This document shows, in pieces, positions 54,253 to 64,000 of a DNA stretch of 64,000 nt (position 1 is its first letter; each line of letters opens with the position of its first letter). The stretch lies in contig NZ_NINX01000015.1 in NCBI RefSeq assembly GCF_002188635.1, positions 266,156 to 330,155 of the forward strand, in the 5' to 3' direction. This stretch comes from Pigmentiphaga sp. NML030171. GTDB taxonomy: Bacteria > Pseudomonadota > Gammaproteobacteria > Burkholderiales > Burkholderiaceae_B. The position numbers were made by a program, and so were the translations under genes. The notes under the pieces are model-generated. The model had not been told where the DNA came from. It saw only the letters and a list, made by a program, of their open reading frames with translations, and searched no databases.

Positions 54253-55218
54253 ATGAAAAAGCCAGCTCTATTCGCCGCCCTGCTGCTGGCGATGGCTCCC
54301 GCCGCTGGCCATGCCGACGCCGGGTTTCCCAGCCGTCCGATCAAGATGGTGGTGGCCGCGCCCACCGGCGGCGTGCCCGACGTCATCGCGCGCCTGGTGG
54401 GCCAGCACATGTCCGCCTCGCTGGGGCAGCCCATCGCCGTCGAGAACAAGACCGGCGCGGGCAGCATCATCGCCCTGGAATCGGTGGCCAAGGCCAATCC
54501 CGATGGCTACACCCTGCTGGTGGCCGACTCCAGCCCGCTTACCATCAACCCCACGCTGTACAAGAAGCTGCCCTACCAGGGCATGGACAGTTTCGAGCCC
54601 ATCGCCTTCCTGGGCGCCGCCCAGCTGTTCCTGACGGCCGGCCCCTCGCTGAAGGCCAACTCGTTCCGGGAGATGGTGGCACAGGCCAAGGCCGCTCCGG
54701 GCAAGCTCACCTACGGCACCATAGGCATCGGTTCGCTGCACCACGTCATGTTCGAGGAGATCCGCCGCTCGGCCGGCATCGACATCATGCATGTCCCGTT
54801 CCGCGAACAGCCTTCCGCCCCCGTCGCGGCGGGGACGGCCGACATGCTGCTGGCCGGCCTGCCCTCGATAGAAGGGCTGGTGCGGGCGGGCCGCCTGCGG
54901 CTGCTGGGCGTGACCAGCAAGGCGCGCGTCGCGCAGTTGCCCGACGTGCCGACGCTGGAGGAAAGCGGCCTGCCCGGCTACGTATTCACCGCCGACATCG
55001 GCCTGCTGGCACCGCGCGGGACGCCGCCCGAACACCTGCGCAAACTGGCCGAAGCCGCCCGCCACGCCGTGGCCCAGCCCGACGTGCGGCGCAAACTGGC
55101 CGACCTGGGCATCGTCCCCGACGGCCGCGTCCTGGCCGAGTACGGGGACTACATGCGGCGAGAGATCGACCGGTTCGGCGGCATGGTCCAGCGGGCGGGG
55201 CTGGCCGGCACCCAATAG
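54253..55218 (+). CDS. Bug/TctC family periplasmic solute-binding protein
   Basis: 321 residues. A signal peptide ends near AAGHADA (about 22). FPSRPIKMVVAAPTGGVPDV and NPDGYTLLVADSSPLTINP are the two family signatures. It starts one base after the isochorismatase-fold hydrolase gene (stop TGA, then ATG), so the two are cotranscribed. Probable binding of an amide or acid for that enzyme. A LysR gene follows on the same strand. Confidence 0.93.
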   Translation: MKKPALFAALLLAMAPAAGHADAGFPSRPIKMVVAAPTGGVPDVIARLVGQHMSASLGQPIAVENKTGAGSIIALESVAKANPDGYTLLVADSSPLTINPTLYKKLPYQGMDSFEPIAFLGAAQLFLTAGPSLKANSFREMVAQAKAAPGKLTYGTIGIGSLHHVMFEEIRRSAGIDIMHVPFREQPSAPVAAGTADMLLAGLPSIEGLVRAGRLRLLGVTSKARVAQLPDVPTLEESGLPGYVFTADIGLLAPRGTPPEHLRKLAEAARHAVAQPDVRRKLADLGIVPDGRVLAEYGDYMRREIDRFGGMVQRAGLAGTQ

Positions 55219-55295
55219 CTCGCCACCTTCCGCCGCGGTGCCGGCCGCGGCGGAATCGGCCTACTATAGGGCGGAATCCCCCATGCCTGCCGCCT

Positions 55296-56225
55296 ATGAT
55301 CACGCTGAAGCGACTCGAATACTTCGCCAAGGTCGTGGAGACGAGAAACATCACCCGCGCCGCGGAACAGCTGCACATCGCCCAGCCGGCCCTGGGCACC
55401 CATATGCGCGAGCTCGAGGCGGCCCTGGGCGTTCCGCTGTTGTCGCGGCATTCGCGCGGCGTGGATCCGACGCCGGCCGGCAGCCTGCTGCTGGAACGGT
55501 CGCGCCAGATCTTCGAGCTGGTCGCACGGACTCAGGATGACGTACGGCGCGCCGACCAGGCCGCGCCGGTCCGCTTCAACCTGGGGCTGACCTCCAGCAC
55601 CATGCTGCTGATCGGCTCGGACCTGCTGCTGACCCTGAAGCGCCGGTACCCCCACATCGACCTGCAGCTGTACGAGAACCCGAGCTTCCTGCTGGTGGAC
55701 GCGCTCGAGCGCAAGGACATCGATGCCGCGCTGGCCTATTCCGTATCGCCCCACCCCGGCTTGTCCACGACCCCGGTGCTGAAGGAACGGCTGCTGCTGA
55801 CGGTCCGGGCCGACCTGGCGCCTTCCTGCGGCCCCGTCACCATGGACGAAGTATTGGCGCACGAGCTGGTGCTGGGCAACGAACGCGACGTCGCGCGCCG
55901 GCTGGTCGAAGCCAGCGCCTTCGAGAAAGGCACGCAGCCCCGCATCCAGTGCGAGACGCACTCCATCACCAGCCAGCGCGACCTGGTGCTGCGCGGCGCG
56001 GCGGCGGCCGTCATGCCCCTGGGCGCCATCGTCCGCGAGTTGGAGCGGGGCGAGGTCGTCGCGCGCCCCATCACCGACCCGGGCATGCACATCACGCTGT
56101 TCATCGTTCGCCGGCAGGCGCCGGACGAGGCCAGCCTCCAATATGTCGACCAGACCGATCCCATCGTCCGGGCCTGCGTGGACATGATCGCGGGGCGGCT
56201 GGGGGAACTGGGCAGCCCGGTGTAG
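55296..56225 (+). CDS. LysR family transcriptional regulator
   Basis: 309 residues. The helix-turn-helix region is FAKVVETRNITRAAEQLHIA (about 10-29), followed by QPALGTHMRELEAALG. The effector-binding domain runs from about 90 to 300. It lies 77 bases after the Bug gene on the same strand, which is less usual than divergent placement; it probably controls the hydrolase-Bug pair. Ligand unknown. Confidence 0.92.
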   Translation: MITLKRLEYFAKVVETRNITRAAEQLHIAQPALGTHMRELEAALGVPLLSRHSRGVDPTPAGSLLLERSRQIFELVARTQDDVRRADQAAPVRFNLGLTSSTMLLIGSDLLLTLKRRYPHIDLQLYENPSFLLVDALERKDIDAALAYSVSPHPGLSTTPVLKERLLLTVRADLAPSCGPVTMDEVLAHELVLGNERDVARRLVEASAFEKGTQPRIQCETHSITSQRDLVLRGAAAAVMPLGAIVRELERGEVVARPITDPGMHITLFIVRRQAPDEASLQYVDQTDPIVRACVDMIAGRLGELGSPV

Positions 56226-56352
56226 AACCGCACGAGTTGCGCATGCCTCTCGTTTGCGGCTATGGTGACCGTTACCCTTCGACACATCCCGGGAATTCCG
56301 CCAGGCATCTGCGGCCGCGGCGGTCCGCCCCGGACACAGAATAGATATACCG

Positions 56353-57447
56353 ATGGATACGAAAGGGACTGCACTCCACTTGCTGGAGCGGCTCTATGAC
56401 GGCGTCCTTTCGGAGGACCAATGGCGGCAGTCGCTGCGTGACATCAGCCTGTCGCTCGGCGCGGCCAGCGCCGGTCAGGTGGCCCTGCACGTGCCGACGG
56501 ACTCGCTGGAACTGGACGAGCTCATCGGCCTGCCGCCCAAGGTCATCGCGCATTTCAACGAAATGCAGGACCTGGACCCTGGCCGCGCGGCATCGTCGCT
56601 GCTCGCATCGGGCCGCATCTACCTGGACTACGAATTCCATGGCCAGGCGCGCCTGCAGCGCGAACCCTTCTACCAGGAGTTCCTGAAGCCGAACGGCCTG
56701 GGCACCTATGCCCTGCTCCCGCTGGGACAGGACGAAGAGCGCATGTACACCTTTTCCGTGCAAAGGGAAAACGGCCGTCCGCCGCTGGACGACGATGAGA
56801 CCCGGCTGATGCATGCCGTGTTGCCCCATCTGCGCACCGCCTTGCACCTGCAACTTCGATTCCGCCAGCAACAAGCCGAATCGCTGCTTCTGCGGCACAT
56901 GCTGGACCGGCTCGGCTTCCCGCTGCTGGTCTGTTCCGCGCGCGGCCGCATCGTGCAGTCCAACCACCTGGGCGACATCTGGCGGCAACAGCCCGACTGC
57001 CCCCTGGGCGCCCGCGCCTCCAGCCTGCCCCAGCCCATCCGCCGGCTGCTGGACAGGGCCTGCGGCCACGGCGCCGAGGCCCCCTCGGCCGGCTCGCTCG
57101 CGCTACCAGACGGCGGCCGGCTCATCGTCCTGCCATGTCCGCTCACCCAAGACCTGCGCGGCGGCGACGCCCTGGCGCTGCTTGCCGCGCAGGGGCCGCA
57201 ATGGCGTCCCACCCCGAGGGGCACGCTGCTGCGTACCCTGTTCCGGCTGACGCCGGCGGAAATCCGCCTGGCCCACCACCTGGCCCGGCACGACGATCCG
57301 CTGCCCACCGTTGCCGAAACCCTGGGCGTTTCGCTCAACACACTGCGTACGCAGCTGCGATCGATCTTCGACAAGACCCAGACCCGGCGGCAGGCAGACC
57401 TGGTGCGGCTGATGGGACACCTGGGCCTGCTGACGCCGGGGGACTGA
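56353..57447 (+). CDS. LuxR-type HTH regulator with an N-terminal sensor region
   Basis: 364 residues. The C-terminal LuxR/GerE domain (about 290-355) has FRLTPAEIRLAHHLARHDDP and ETLGVSLNTLRTQLRSIFDK. The first 200 residues look like a PAS or GAF-like sensor region with no clear ligand motif; residues 180-280 form a second alpha/beta region. It is not adjacent to an obvious target except the downstream convergent lipoprotein gene. Its signal is unknown. Confidence 0.87.
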   Translation: MDTKGTALHLLERLYDGVLSEDQWRQSLRDISLSLGAASAGQVALHVPTDSLELDELIGLPPKVIAHFNEMQDLDPGRAASSLLASGRIYLDYEFHGQARLQREPFYQEFLKPNGLGTYALLPLGQDEERMYTFSVQRENGRPPLDDDETRLMHAVLPHLRTALHLQLRFRQQQAESLLLRHMLDRLGFPLLVCSARGRIVQSNHLGDIWRQQPDCPLGARASSLPQPIRRLLDRACGHGAEAPSAGSLALPDGGRLIVLPCPLTQDLRGGDALALLAAQGPQWRPTPRGTLLRTLFRLTPAEIRLAHHLARHDDPLPTVAETLGVSLNTLRTQLRSIFDKTQTRRQADLVRLMGHLGLLTPGD

Positions 57448-57453
57448 TCGTGA

Positions 57454-58389
57454 TTACAGGTCGTCGAATTCCCCGTAGGTCATCGTCTTGCTGCCGCCCA
57501 GGCTGGACGAGAAGGTGACGGTGCCCGGCGCGTTGCCATTCGCCTGGAAGCGGGTGGTGATCGTTTCGGCCGCGGTCTTCGTGGCGAACGCACCCGCCAG
57601 GAAACCGCCCGCCTCATGCGAAAAGCGGACCGTCTCGGTCATGCTGGCGTCGTAGGCGTAGTCGGGGCCGAGCACCGGATCCGAGCCGCTGACCGAGAAC
57701 GAAATGCGCGAATAGGTATCGGCATCCGTCGTGGGATCGTAGGCCACGGCCACGGCGTAGTCCTTGAACTTCATCGTCACGGCACCGCCATCCTCGGTCA
57801 GGACGATCGCGGGAATATCGAACTCGGCGCGCTGCCCCTTGGGTTCGGCCGAACTCACGTCGTTGGACGCCTTCACCGATGCCGTTCCCGACGCGGACGT
57901 CCCGTCGAAGGACGCGCCCTCGCCCAGCGTGACCCTGGCGGCCAATGTCCAGTCCGACTCCTCTTCCAGCAGGTCGCCCTCCACCTCGTCGAAATCGACC
58001 GTCGCCTTGCCCGTGAACGGAATGCCGTTGTCGGACACGCGACAGTCGTTCATGGTCAATGCCACCGAGTCCCCGGCCGACAGGGTGCCGCTGTCATCCG
58101 CATCGGTCCAGACGCCCGAGACCGTCCCGCCGTCCAGGCACTCGGGCGTGCCGTCCCGGCCAATGACGATTCCGTTCTCGAGCATGGGTTCGAACGCCTG
58201 GTGCAGGGACACGGCCGAGAACGCCGTCTCGTGGCCGTACCAGATCTGTTTCTCGCTGAGCGTCTTGCCGTCGCCGCCGCCCCCACCGCCGCCTCCGCCA
58301 CCGCCCGAATCATCACCGCCGCCGCCCCCGCAGGCGGCCAGCGATGCCGCCATCAAGGCGGCGCAAAGTGCGGTCAACGATTTCGACAT
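57454..58389 (-). CDS. Putative lipoprotein with a Gly-rich linker
   Basis: 311 residues. MSKSLTALCAALMAASLAAC is a lipoprotein signal peptide with the lipobox LAAC; the next 18 residues are mostly Gly and Asp (GGGGGDDSGGGG type), then a beta-rich domain of about 270 residues. AAGGAGTCGAGC precedes the ATG. Repeated Asp/Thr/Ser-rich strands suggest a secreted surface or adhesion domain. No known family is recognised. It is convergent with the LuxR gene with a 6-base gap. Confidence 0.78.
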   Translation of the reverse strand: MSKSLTALCAALMAASLAACGGGGGDDSGGGGGGGGGGGDGKTLSEKQIWYGHETAFSAVSLHQAFEPMLENGIVIGRDGTPECLDGGTVSGVWTDADDSGTLSAGDSVALTMNDCRVSDNGIPFTGKATVDFDEVEGDLLEEESDWTLAARVTLGEGASFDGTSASGTASVKASNDVSSAEPKGQRAEFDIPAIVLTEDGGAVTMKFKDYAVAVAYDPTTDADTYSRISFSVSGSDPVLGPDYAYDASMTETVRFSHEAGGFLAGAFATKTAAETITTRFQANGNAPGTVTFSSSLGGSKTMTYGEFDDL

Positions 58390-58502
58390 GCTCGACTCCT
58401 TACTGAATGAATAGGCAATGTCGGCATTCTCGAAAATCGCGCCGCCCGGCGCATCACAGGATCCAGTGAAGAAAACCGGGCTCCCCTTGCAGACGGGGCC
58501 GT

Positions 58503-59282
58503 TCAGAACACCCCGCGATACGATCCTCCGTCCAATTGCAGGTTCTGCCCCGACAGATACCCGGCCTGCGCGCTGCACAGGAAGGCGCAGGCATCGCCGA
58601 ACTCCCGCGGCTGCCCCAGCCTGCCGGCCGCGATGGTGTCGACGATGCGCTGCCGCGCTTCCTCATAGCCCAGGCCCTGCTCGCGCACCATGCGCTCGGC
58701 CATGAAGCGCTGGCGGTCGGTGTCGAAACGCTCGGGCAGCAGGTTGTTGATGGTGACGTTGTCGGCCACCACCTCGCGCGAGATGGCCTTGCACAACGCC
58801 GTCAGGCCGGTGCGCGCGGACGTCGACAAACCCATGGCCGGGCTGGGCGATTTCACCATGGCCGACGTGATGTTGACGATGCGGCCGAATCTCCGGGCTC
58901 GCATGCCGGGCAACAGCGCGCGGATCAGCAGGGCGGGCGCCAGCATGTTGGCCTCGATCGCCCGCAGATAGTCTTCGCGCTCCCAGTCGACGAAGCGCCC
59001 GGGCGCCGGCCCCTCGTTGTTCGTCACCAGGATGTCGGCGTCCGGGCAGGCCGACACCAGCGCCGCGCGGCCCGCGTCGGTATTGATGTCCGCCGCGATC
59101 GCGCGCACGGCGCCGCCGGTTTCGGCGGCCAGCTCCCGGGCGGCGGCGGCCGCCGAATCCGGCGAGCGGCCGTTGATCACGACATGCACGCCCTCGCGCG
59201 CCAGCGAGGCGGCGCAAGCCCGCCCCAACCCGCGCGTGGACGCGCACACGATGGCCTTGCGGCCGCGAATCTGCAGATCCAT
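58503..59282 (-). CDS. Short-chain dehydrogenase/reductase, atypical active site
   Basis: 259 residues with a Rossmann motif ASTRGLGRACAASLAREGVH (14-33, TxGxxxG-like) and the NNEGPAPG (NNAG-type) motif at about 88-95. The catalytic Ser is in VNITSAMV. The usual YxxxK is replaced by SxxxR (LSTSARTGL), so proton transfer must differ. It is the last gene of a minus-strand group with a polysaccharide deacetylase and a truncated Bug gene. The substrate is unknown. Confidence 0.87.
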   Translation of the reverse strand: MDLQIRGRKAIVCASTRGLGRACAASLAREGVHVVINGRSPDSAAAAARELAAETGGAVRAIAADINTDAGRAALVSACPDADILVTNNEGPAPGRFVDWEREDYLRAIEANMLAPALLIRALLPGMRARRFGRIVNITSAMVKSPSPAMGLSTSARTGLTALCKAISREVVADNVTINNLLPERFDTDRQRFMAERMVREQGLGYEEARQRIVDTIAAGRLGQPREFGDACAFLCSAQAGYLSGQNLQLDGGSYRGVF

Positions 59283-59293
59283 GAGTCTTCCGC

Positions 59294-60196
59294 CTATGGC
59301 TGTTGGTGGGCCGGCACGGGGCGGCCGATGGCCTGCATCAGGTGCCGGGCAAGCTCGGCGCGCGTGCCTATCCAGACGTCGTCCGCCGCCGTGGCGATCT
59401 CCAGCAGCCGCTGGAACGCCGCCATCCCGGCCGGGCGCCCGCATACGTGGGCATGCACCGTGGGATCGATCTTCTGCGGCGTGCGCTCCCACTTGCGGAC
59501 GTAGTCGAGCCAGTCCTCGAAGATGTCCACCATGGCGCTGGGCGGCTGGCCATGGCGCATCACCAGCGGCAGGTCGTTCACTTCCATGGTACCGGGCACG
59601 GCCACGATCGCGTGGTCGCCGAAATCCACCAGGTAGGGCATGTCGTCGTTCAGCGTGTCGCCATGCCAGAGATAGCCGGCCTGGGCCAGCAGGCGCGCCG
59701 TGCGGTGGCTGGGCGTGCCGCGCGGACTGATCCACCCCAGCGGCGCCGTGCCCGTCGCCGCCGCGATCAGGTCGGTCGTGCGGCGGATGTTGTCGCGCTC
59801 CTGCGCCTCGTCCAGATAGGCGGGGATCACGTCCATCGCGTACGAATGCGCGACGACGTCGTGGCCGGCCTGGGCGATGTCCTTCACCTCTTCCGGATAG
59901 CGCTCGGCCATGATCCCGCTCACCAGGATCGAGGCCCGGACGCCGTTGCGCGCCAGCGCCTCGAGCACGCGGTGCACGCCGCGGCGATGTCCGTACTCGG
60001 CCCAGCCGACCGCGTTCAGGTCGGGAATGCCGCCCTTGAGCGGATTGCCCATGGGGCCGATGCCCGGCCACGCGCCGTCCGACCACCATTCGTAGGCCAT
60101 GCGGAACACCACGCCTATGCGCTTGCCGCCGGGCAGCAGGAAGCCGGCGGGCGGATGGATCTCGGTCGCGCCGGCGTGCAGGTTCAATACATCCAT
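59294..60196 (-). CDS. Polysaccharide deacetylase family protein (PuuE/allantoinase-like)
   Basis: 300 residues with a NodB-type (beta/alpha) barrel. GHDVVAHSYAMD (about 110-121) carries the metal-binding His residues of the second motif, and GWISPRGTPSHRT (about 154-166) is another conserved block. There is no signal peptide. Homologous proteins act on chitooligosaccharides, peptidoglycan or small amides such as allantoin. GAGGAAACGAC precedes the ATG at 60196. It is the middle gene of a minus-strand group, 11 bases before the SDR gene. Confidence 0.88.
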   Translation of the reverse strand: MDVLNLHAGATEIHPPAGFLLPGGKRIGVVFRMAYEWWSDGAWPGIGPMGNPLKGGIPDLNAVGWAEYGHRRGVHRVLEALARNGVRASILVSGIMAERYPEEVKDIAQAGHDVVAHSYAMDVIPAYLDEAQERDNIRRTTDLIAAATGTAPLGWISPRGTPSHRTARLLAQAGYLWHGDTLNDDMPYLVDFGDHAIVAVPGTMEVNDLPLVMRHGQPPSAMVDIFEDWLDYVRKWERTPQKIDPTVHAHVCGRPAGMAAFQRLLEIATAADDVWIGTRAELARHLMQAIGRPVPAHQQP

Positions 60197-60227
60197 GTCG
60201 TTTCCTCGTTCGGTCCTGGTCATCGGA

Positions 60228-60990
60228 TCATTGGGCTTCGATACCGGCGCGCTTGACGGCTTCCGCGTAGCGGGCGGAATCGGTGCGCACCAGTTCCGCG
60301 AACGCCTGGCCGGCGCGCGGGTCGGGTTCATAGCCACCATCGCGCAGCATCTTGGCGAACGCCGGCTGGGCGACGATGTCGCGCACGGTGGCCGCGATCG
60401 TGTCGATCGCCGCCTGCGGCGTTCCGGCCGGCGCGAACAGGCCCTGCCAGGCCGCCGGCAGCACGAAGTCGGCAACGCCCGCCTGCGCCATGGTCGGCGC
60501 ATCCGGATACTCGGGCGTGCGCTGCTCGCCGGTGAAGCCCAGCGTGCGCACCTTGCCCGACTGGACATAGGGCAGCGCGATCGTGGGCGGAATGAACATG
60601 ATGTCCACGTCGCCCGCCGCCACCGCGTTCAGCGCCTGCGAGGCGCTCTTGTACGGCACGTGCAGCATGCTCATGCCGGCGCGCGCGGCGAACAGCTCGC
60701 CCGCCAGGTGCAGGGTGTTGCCTATGCCGGGCGACGAATACGTGATCGGCTTGGCGGCCTTGCGGCCATAGTCCACCAGCTCGGCCACCGTGCGCACGGG
60801 CAGCGCGGGATTGACCATCAGCAGGTAGCCCGTGCCGGTCGCCACGTTCACCACCGGCACGAAGTCCTTGCCGATGTCGTAGGGCAGCTTCTTGTAGACA
60901 TGGGGATTGATGACGAACGAGGTCGTCACGTGCAGCAGGGTGTAGCCGTCGGGCGCGGCCTTGGCCACGCCGGCCGCATCGTGCCCGCCA
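60228..60990 (-). pseudogene. Bug/TctC family solute-binding protein, 5'-truncated
   Basis: The frame reads from about APDGYTLLHVTTSFVINPHV to the stop with good Bug homology (AALPVRTVAELVDYGRKAAK and the C-terminal SARYAEAVKRAG). The signal peptide, start codon and the first 75 or so residues are absent. Upstream sequence at this point becomes the GntR gene on the other strand. Without an export signal the product cannot be a working periplasmic binder. A deletion between two divergent genes explains it best. Confidence 0.82.
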
Positions 60991-61667
60991 CCCTCGCCTC
61001 GCAGACCTACGAGCGTCTGCGGCGCGACATCGTGGACGCCCATTACGCACCCGGCCAGAAGCTGGGCACCCGCCAGTTGAGCGAACGCTACGAGGTCGGC
61101 CTCGCCCCGCTGCGAGAGGCGCTGACGCGGCTGTCGCGCGAGGGCCTGGTCGTACAGCACGACCGGCGCGGCTTCGCCGTGCCCAACTTCGGCGGCGCGC
61201 ACCTGGAAGAGCTCTCGCGCACGCGGTCCTGGCTCAACGACATCGCCCTGCGAGCGTCCATCGACTACGCGGACCAGACCTGGGTCCAGGGACTGGTCCA
61301 GGCCTACCACCGCCTGGCGCGGCTGGACCGCTATCTGAAGGGCAAGGACGGCCCCCGCGAGAATCCCGAGTGGGAAGCCGCGCACCGGGACTTCCATACC
61401 GCCCTGATCGCCGGCTGCCGCTCGCGCTGGATGATCGACTACTGCAACCAGATGTTCGAAGCCTCCACCTACTACCGCCGCTACTCCCGCATCACGGCCG
61501 AGTACCGCAAGGGCCGCGAGAACGAACACGAAAAACTGTTCCAGGCGGCGGTGTCCCTGCAGGCCGACGAAGCGGCGCGCCTCATGCGCAAGCACGTGAT
61601 GGAAACCGCCCAGCGCGTGCAGGAGCGCTTGCTGACCGAGTCGGCCAGGCCAGGCCTGCGGTCCTGA
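60981..61667 (+). CDS. GntR family transcriptional regulator (FadR/VanR-like)
   Basis: About 228 residues if started at GTG 60981. The winged HTH (about 5-72) contains TYERLRRDIVDAHYAPGQKL and LSERYEVGLAPLREALTRLS. The C-terminal ligand domain (FCD-like, about 90-220) includes AAHRDFHTALIAGCRSRWMI. No strong ribosome site or promoter is seen at the start, because the region upstream is occupied by the truncated Bug gene. The first few codons may be missing. Confidence 0.85.
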   Translation: MPATLASQTYERLRRDIVDAHYAPGQKLGTRQLSERYEVGLAPLREALTRLSREGLVVQHDRRGFAVPNFGGAHLEELSRTRSWLNDIALRASIDYADQTWVQGLVQAYHRLARLDRYLKGKDGPRENPEWEAAHRDFHTALIAGCRSRWMIDYCNQMFEASTYYRRYSRITAEYRKGRENEHEKLFQAAVSLQADEAARLMRKHVMETAQRVQERLLTESARPGLRS

Positions 61668-61704
61668 CACGCTTCATGGTGCAACGCGCAAGAAACGCGC
61701 GCTG

Positions 61705-61732
61705 GACATTGACCGCCGCCGGCCTATACTTA
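61705..61732 (+). promoter_or_regulatory. thiC promoter
   Basis: TGGACA (61705-61710) and TATACT (61727-61732) are 16 bases apart. Transcription would begin near 61739, just at the 5' end of the TPP riboswitch, which supports it. Confidence 0.7.
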
Positions 61733-61740
61733 CGCCCGTG

Positions 61741-63871
<2,131 letters not shown>

Positions 63872-64000
63872 GCGGTCCAGGGCCGCTTGATACACTGGCC
63901 GGATGGCATGTGCGCCGGCCCGCTACACAGGTAGACGCTCCGGCGGGCATAGGCCGCGGCGGCGCCGGGGCGGGCCGGCTGGCGCGGCGTTGGGCCCGCC
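63872..64000. other. Window end after thiC (129 bp)
   Basis: GC-rich tail with no recognised gene or element. A minus-strand open frame crosses the end of the window, ending near 63870, but it shows no known sequence pattern, and nothing supports it as a gene. Confidence 0.5.

Noticed and set aside
54253..55218. Bug gene as part of the siderophore locus
   Set aside because: It is coupled to the amidase-like gene and has Bug signatures, and siderophore-binding proteins are of other families.
63872..64000. Start of a new gene on the minus strand at the window edge
   Set aside because: The short open frame has no recognisable similarity and is as expected by chance at this GC content.

Overview
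The window is GC-rich, gene-dense bacterial chromosome of Bordetella/Achromobacter type (Alcaligenaceae, Betaproteobacteria). The lineage is an inference from three things: several copies of Bug/TctC-type solute-binding proteins, the gene order scpA-panC and zapB-like-zapA-6S RNA, and the DUF3305/DUF3306 formate dehydrogenase cluster. No rRNA, tRNA, CRISPR array, transposase or phage gene was seen. About 60 genes are called.

Region 1 (1-5,700) is catabolic: a cut amidohydrolase, a LysR regulator, and a TetR regulator divergent from a cupin-Bug-fumarylacetoacetase operon. The operon promoter carries an inverted repeat around its -35 box. Region 2 (5,700-13,850) is envelope biogenesis: tamB and tamA, overlapping by 4 bases, divergent from a CNNM/CorC membrane protein and a small membrane protein. 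Region 3 (13,850-18,200) is an esterase, a Bug protein and a PrpF-type isomerase with a divergent LysR gene that looks leaderless.

Region 4 (18,200-28,400) is mostly housekeeping: thioredoxin, metG, scpA, panC, zapB-like, zapA, 6S RNA with a strong terminator, TauE/SafE, SIMPL, lgt, cytochrome c and msrA. It also holds the relic 3' end of a Bug gene. Region 5 (28,400-33,250) has another Bug gene, a minimal LuxR regulator, tctBA without its own tctC, an 82-bp tandem repeat and a beta-hydroxyacid dehydrogenase.

Region 6 (33,250-51,250) is the dominant system, a molybdenum/tungsten formate dehydrogenase island. mobA-moeA-mobB (cofactor synthesis) is divergent from apbC, DUF3305, DUF3306, a six-cluster ferredoxin, a TorD chaperone, the small Tat protein fdhX, the catalytic subunit (Cys, not selenocysteine), the Fe-S subunit, a small lipoprotein candidate, the cytochrome b subunit, a small periplasmic protein and fdhD. 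Next come a ModE-like regulator with a periplasmic-binding-like domain and a TupBCA-type tungstate importer. Together they would import the metal, build and insert the cofactor, mature the enzyme, export it by Tat and pass formate electrons to the quinone pool. Two small secreted proteins and the polyferredoxin are the least explained parts.

Region 7 (51,250-64,000) has a Fur-box-controlled TonB siderophore receptor, an isochorismatase-fold hydrolase with a Bug gene, LysR and LuxR regulators, a Gly-rich lipoprotein, an atypical SDR, a polysaccharide deacetylase, and a Bug gene that has lost its 5' end and abuts a GntR gene. It ends with a TPP riboswitch and thiC. Hairpin-rich GC repeats recur in gaps at about 15.0, 24.3, 33.2 and 48.7 kb.
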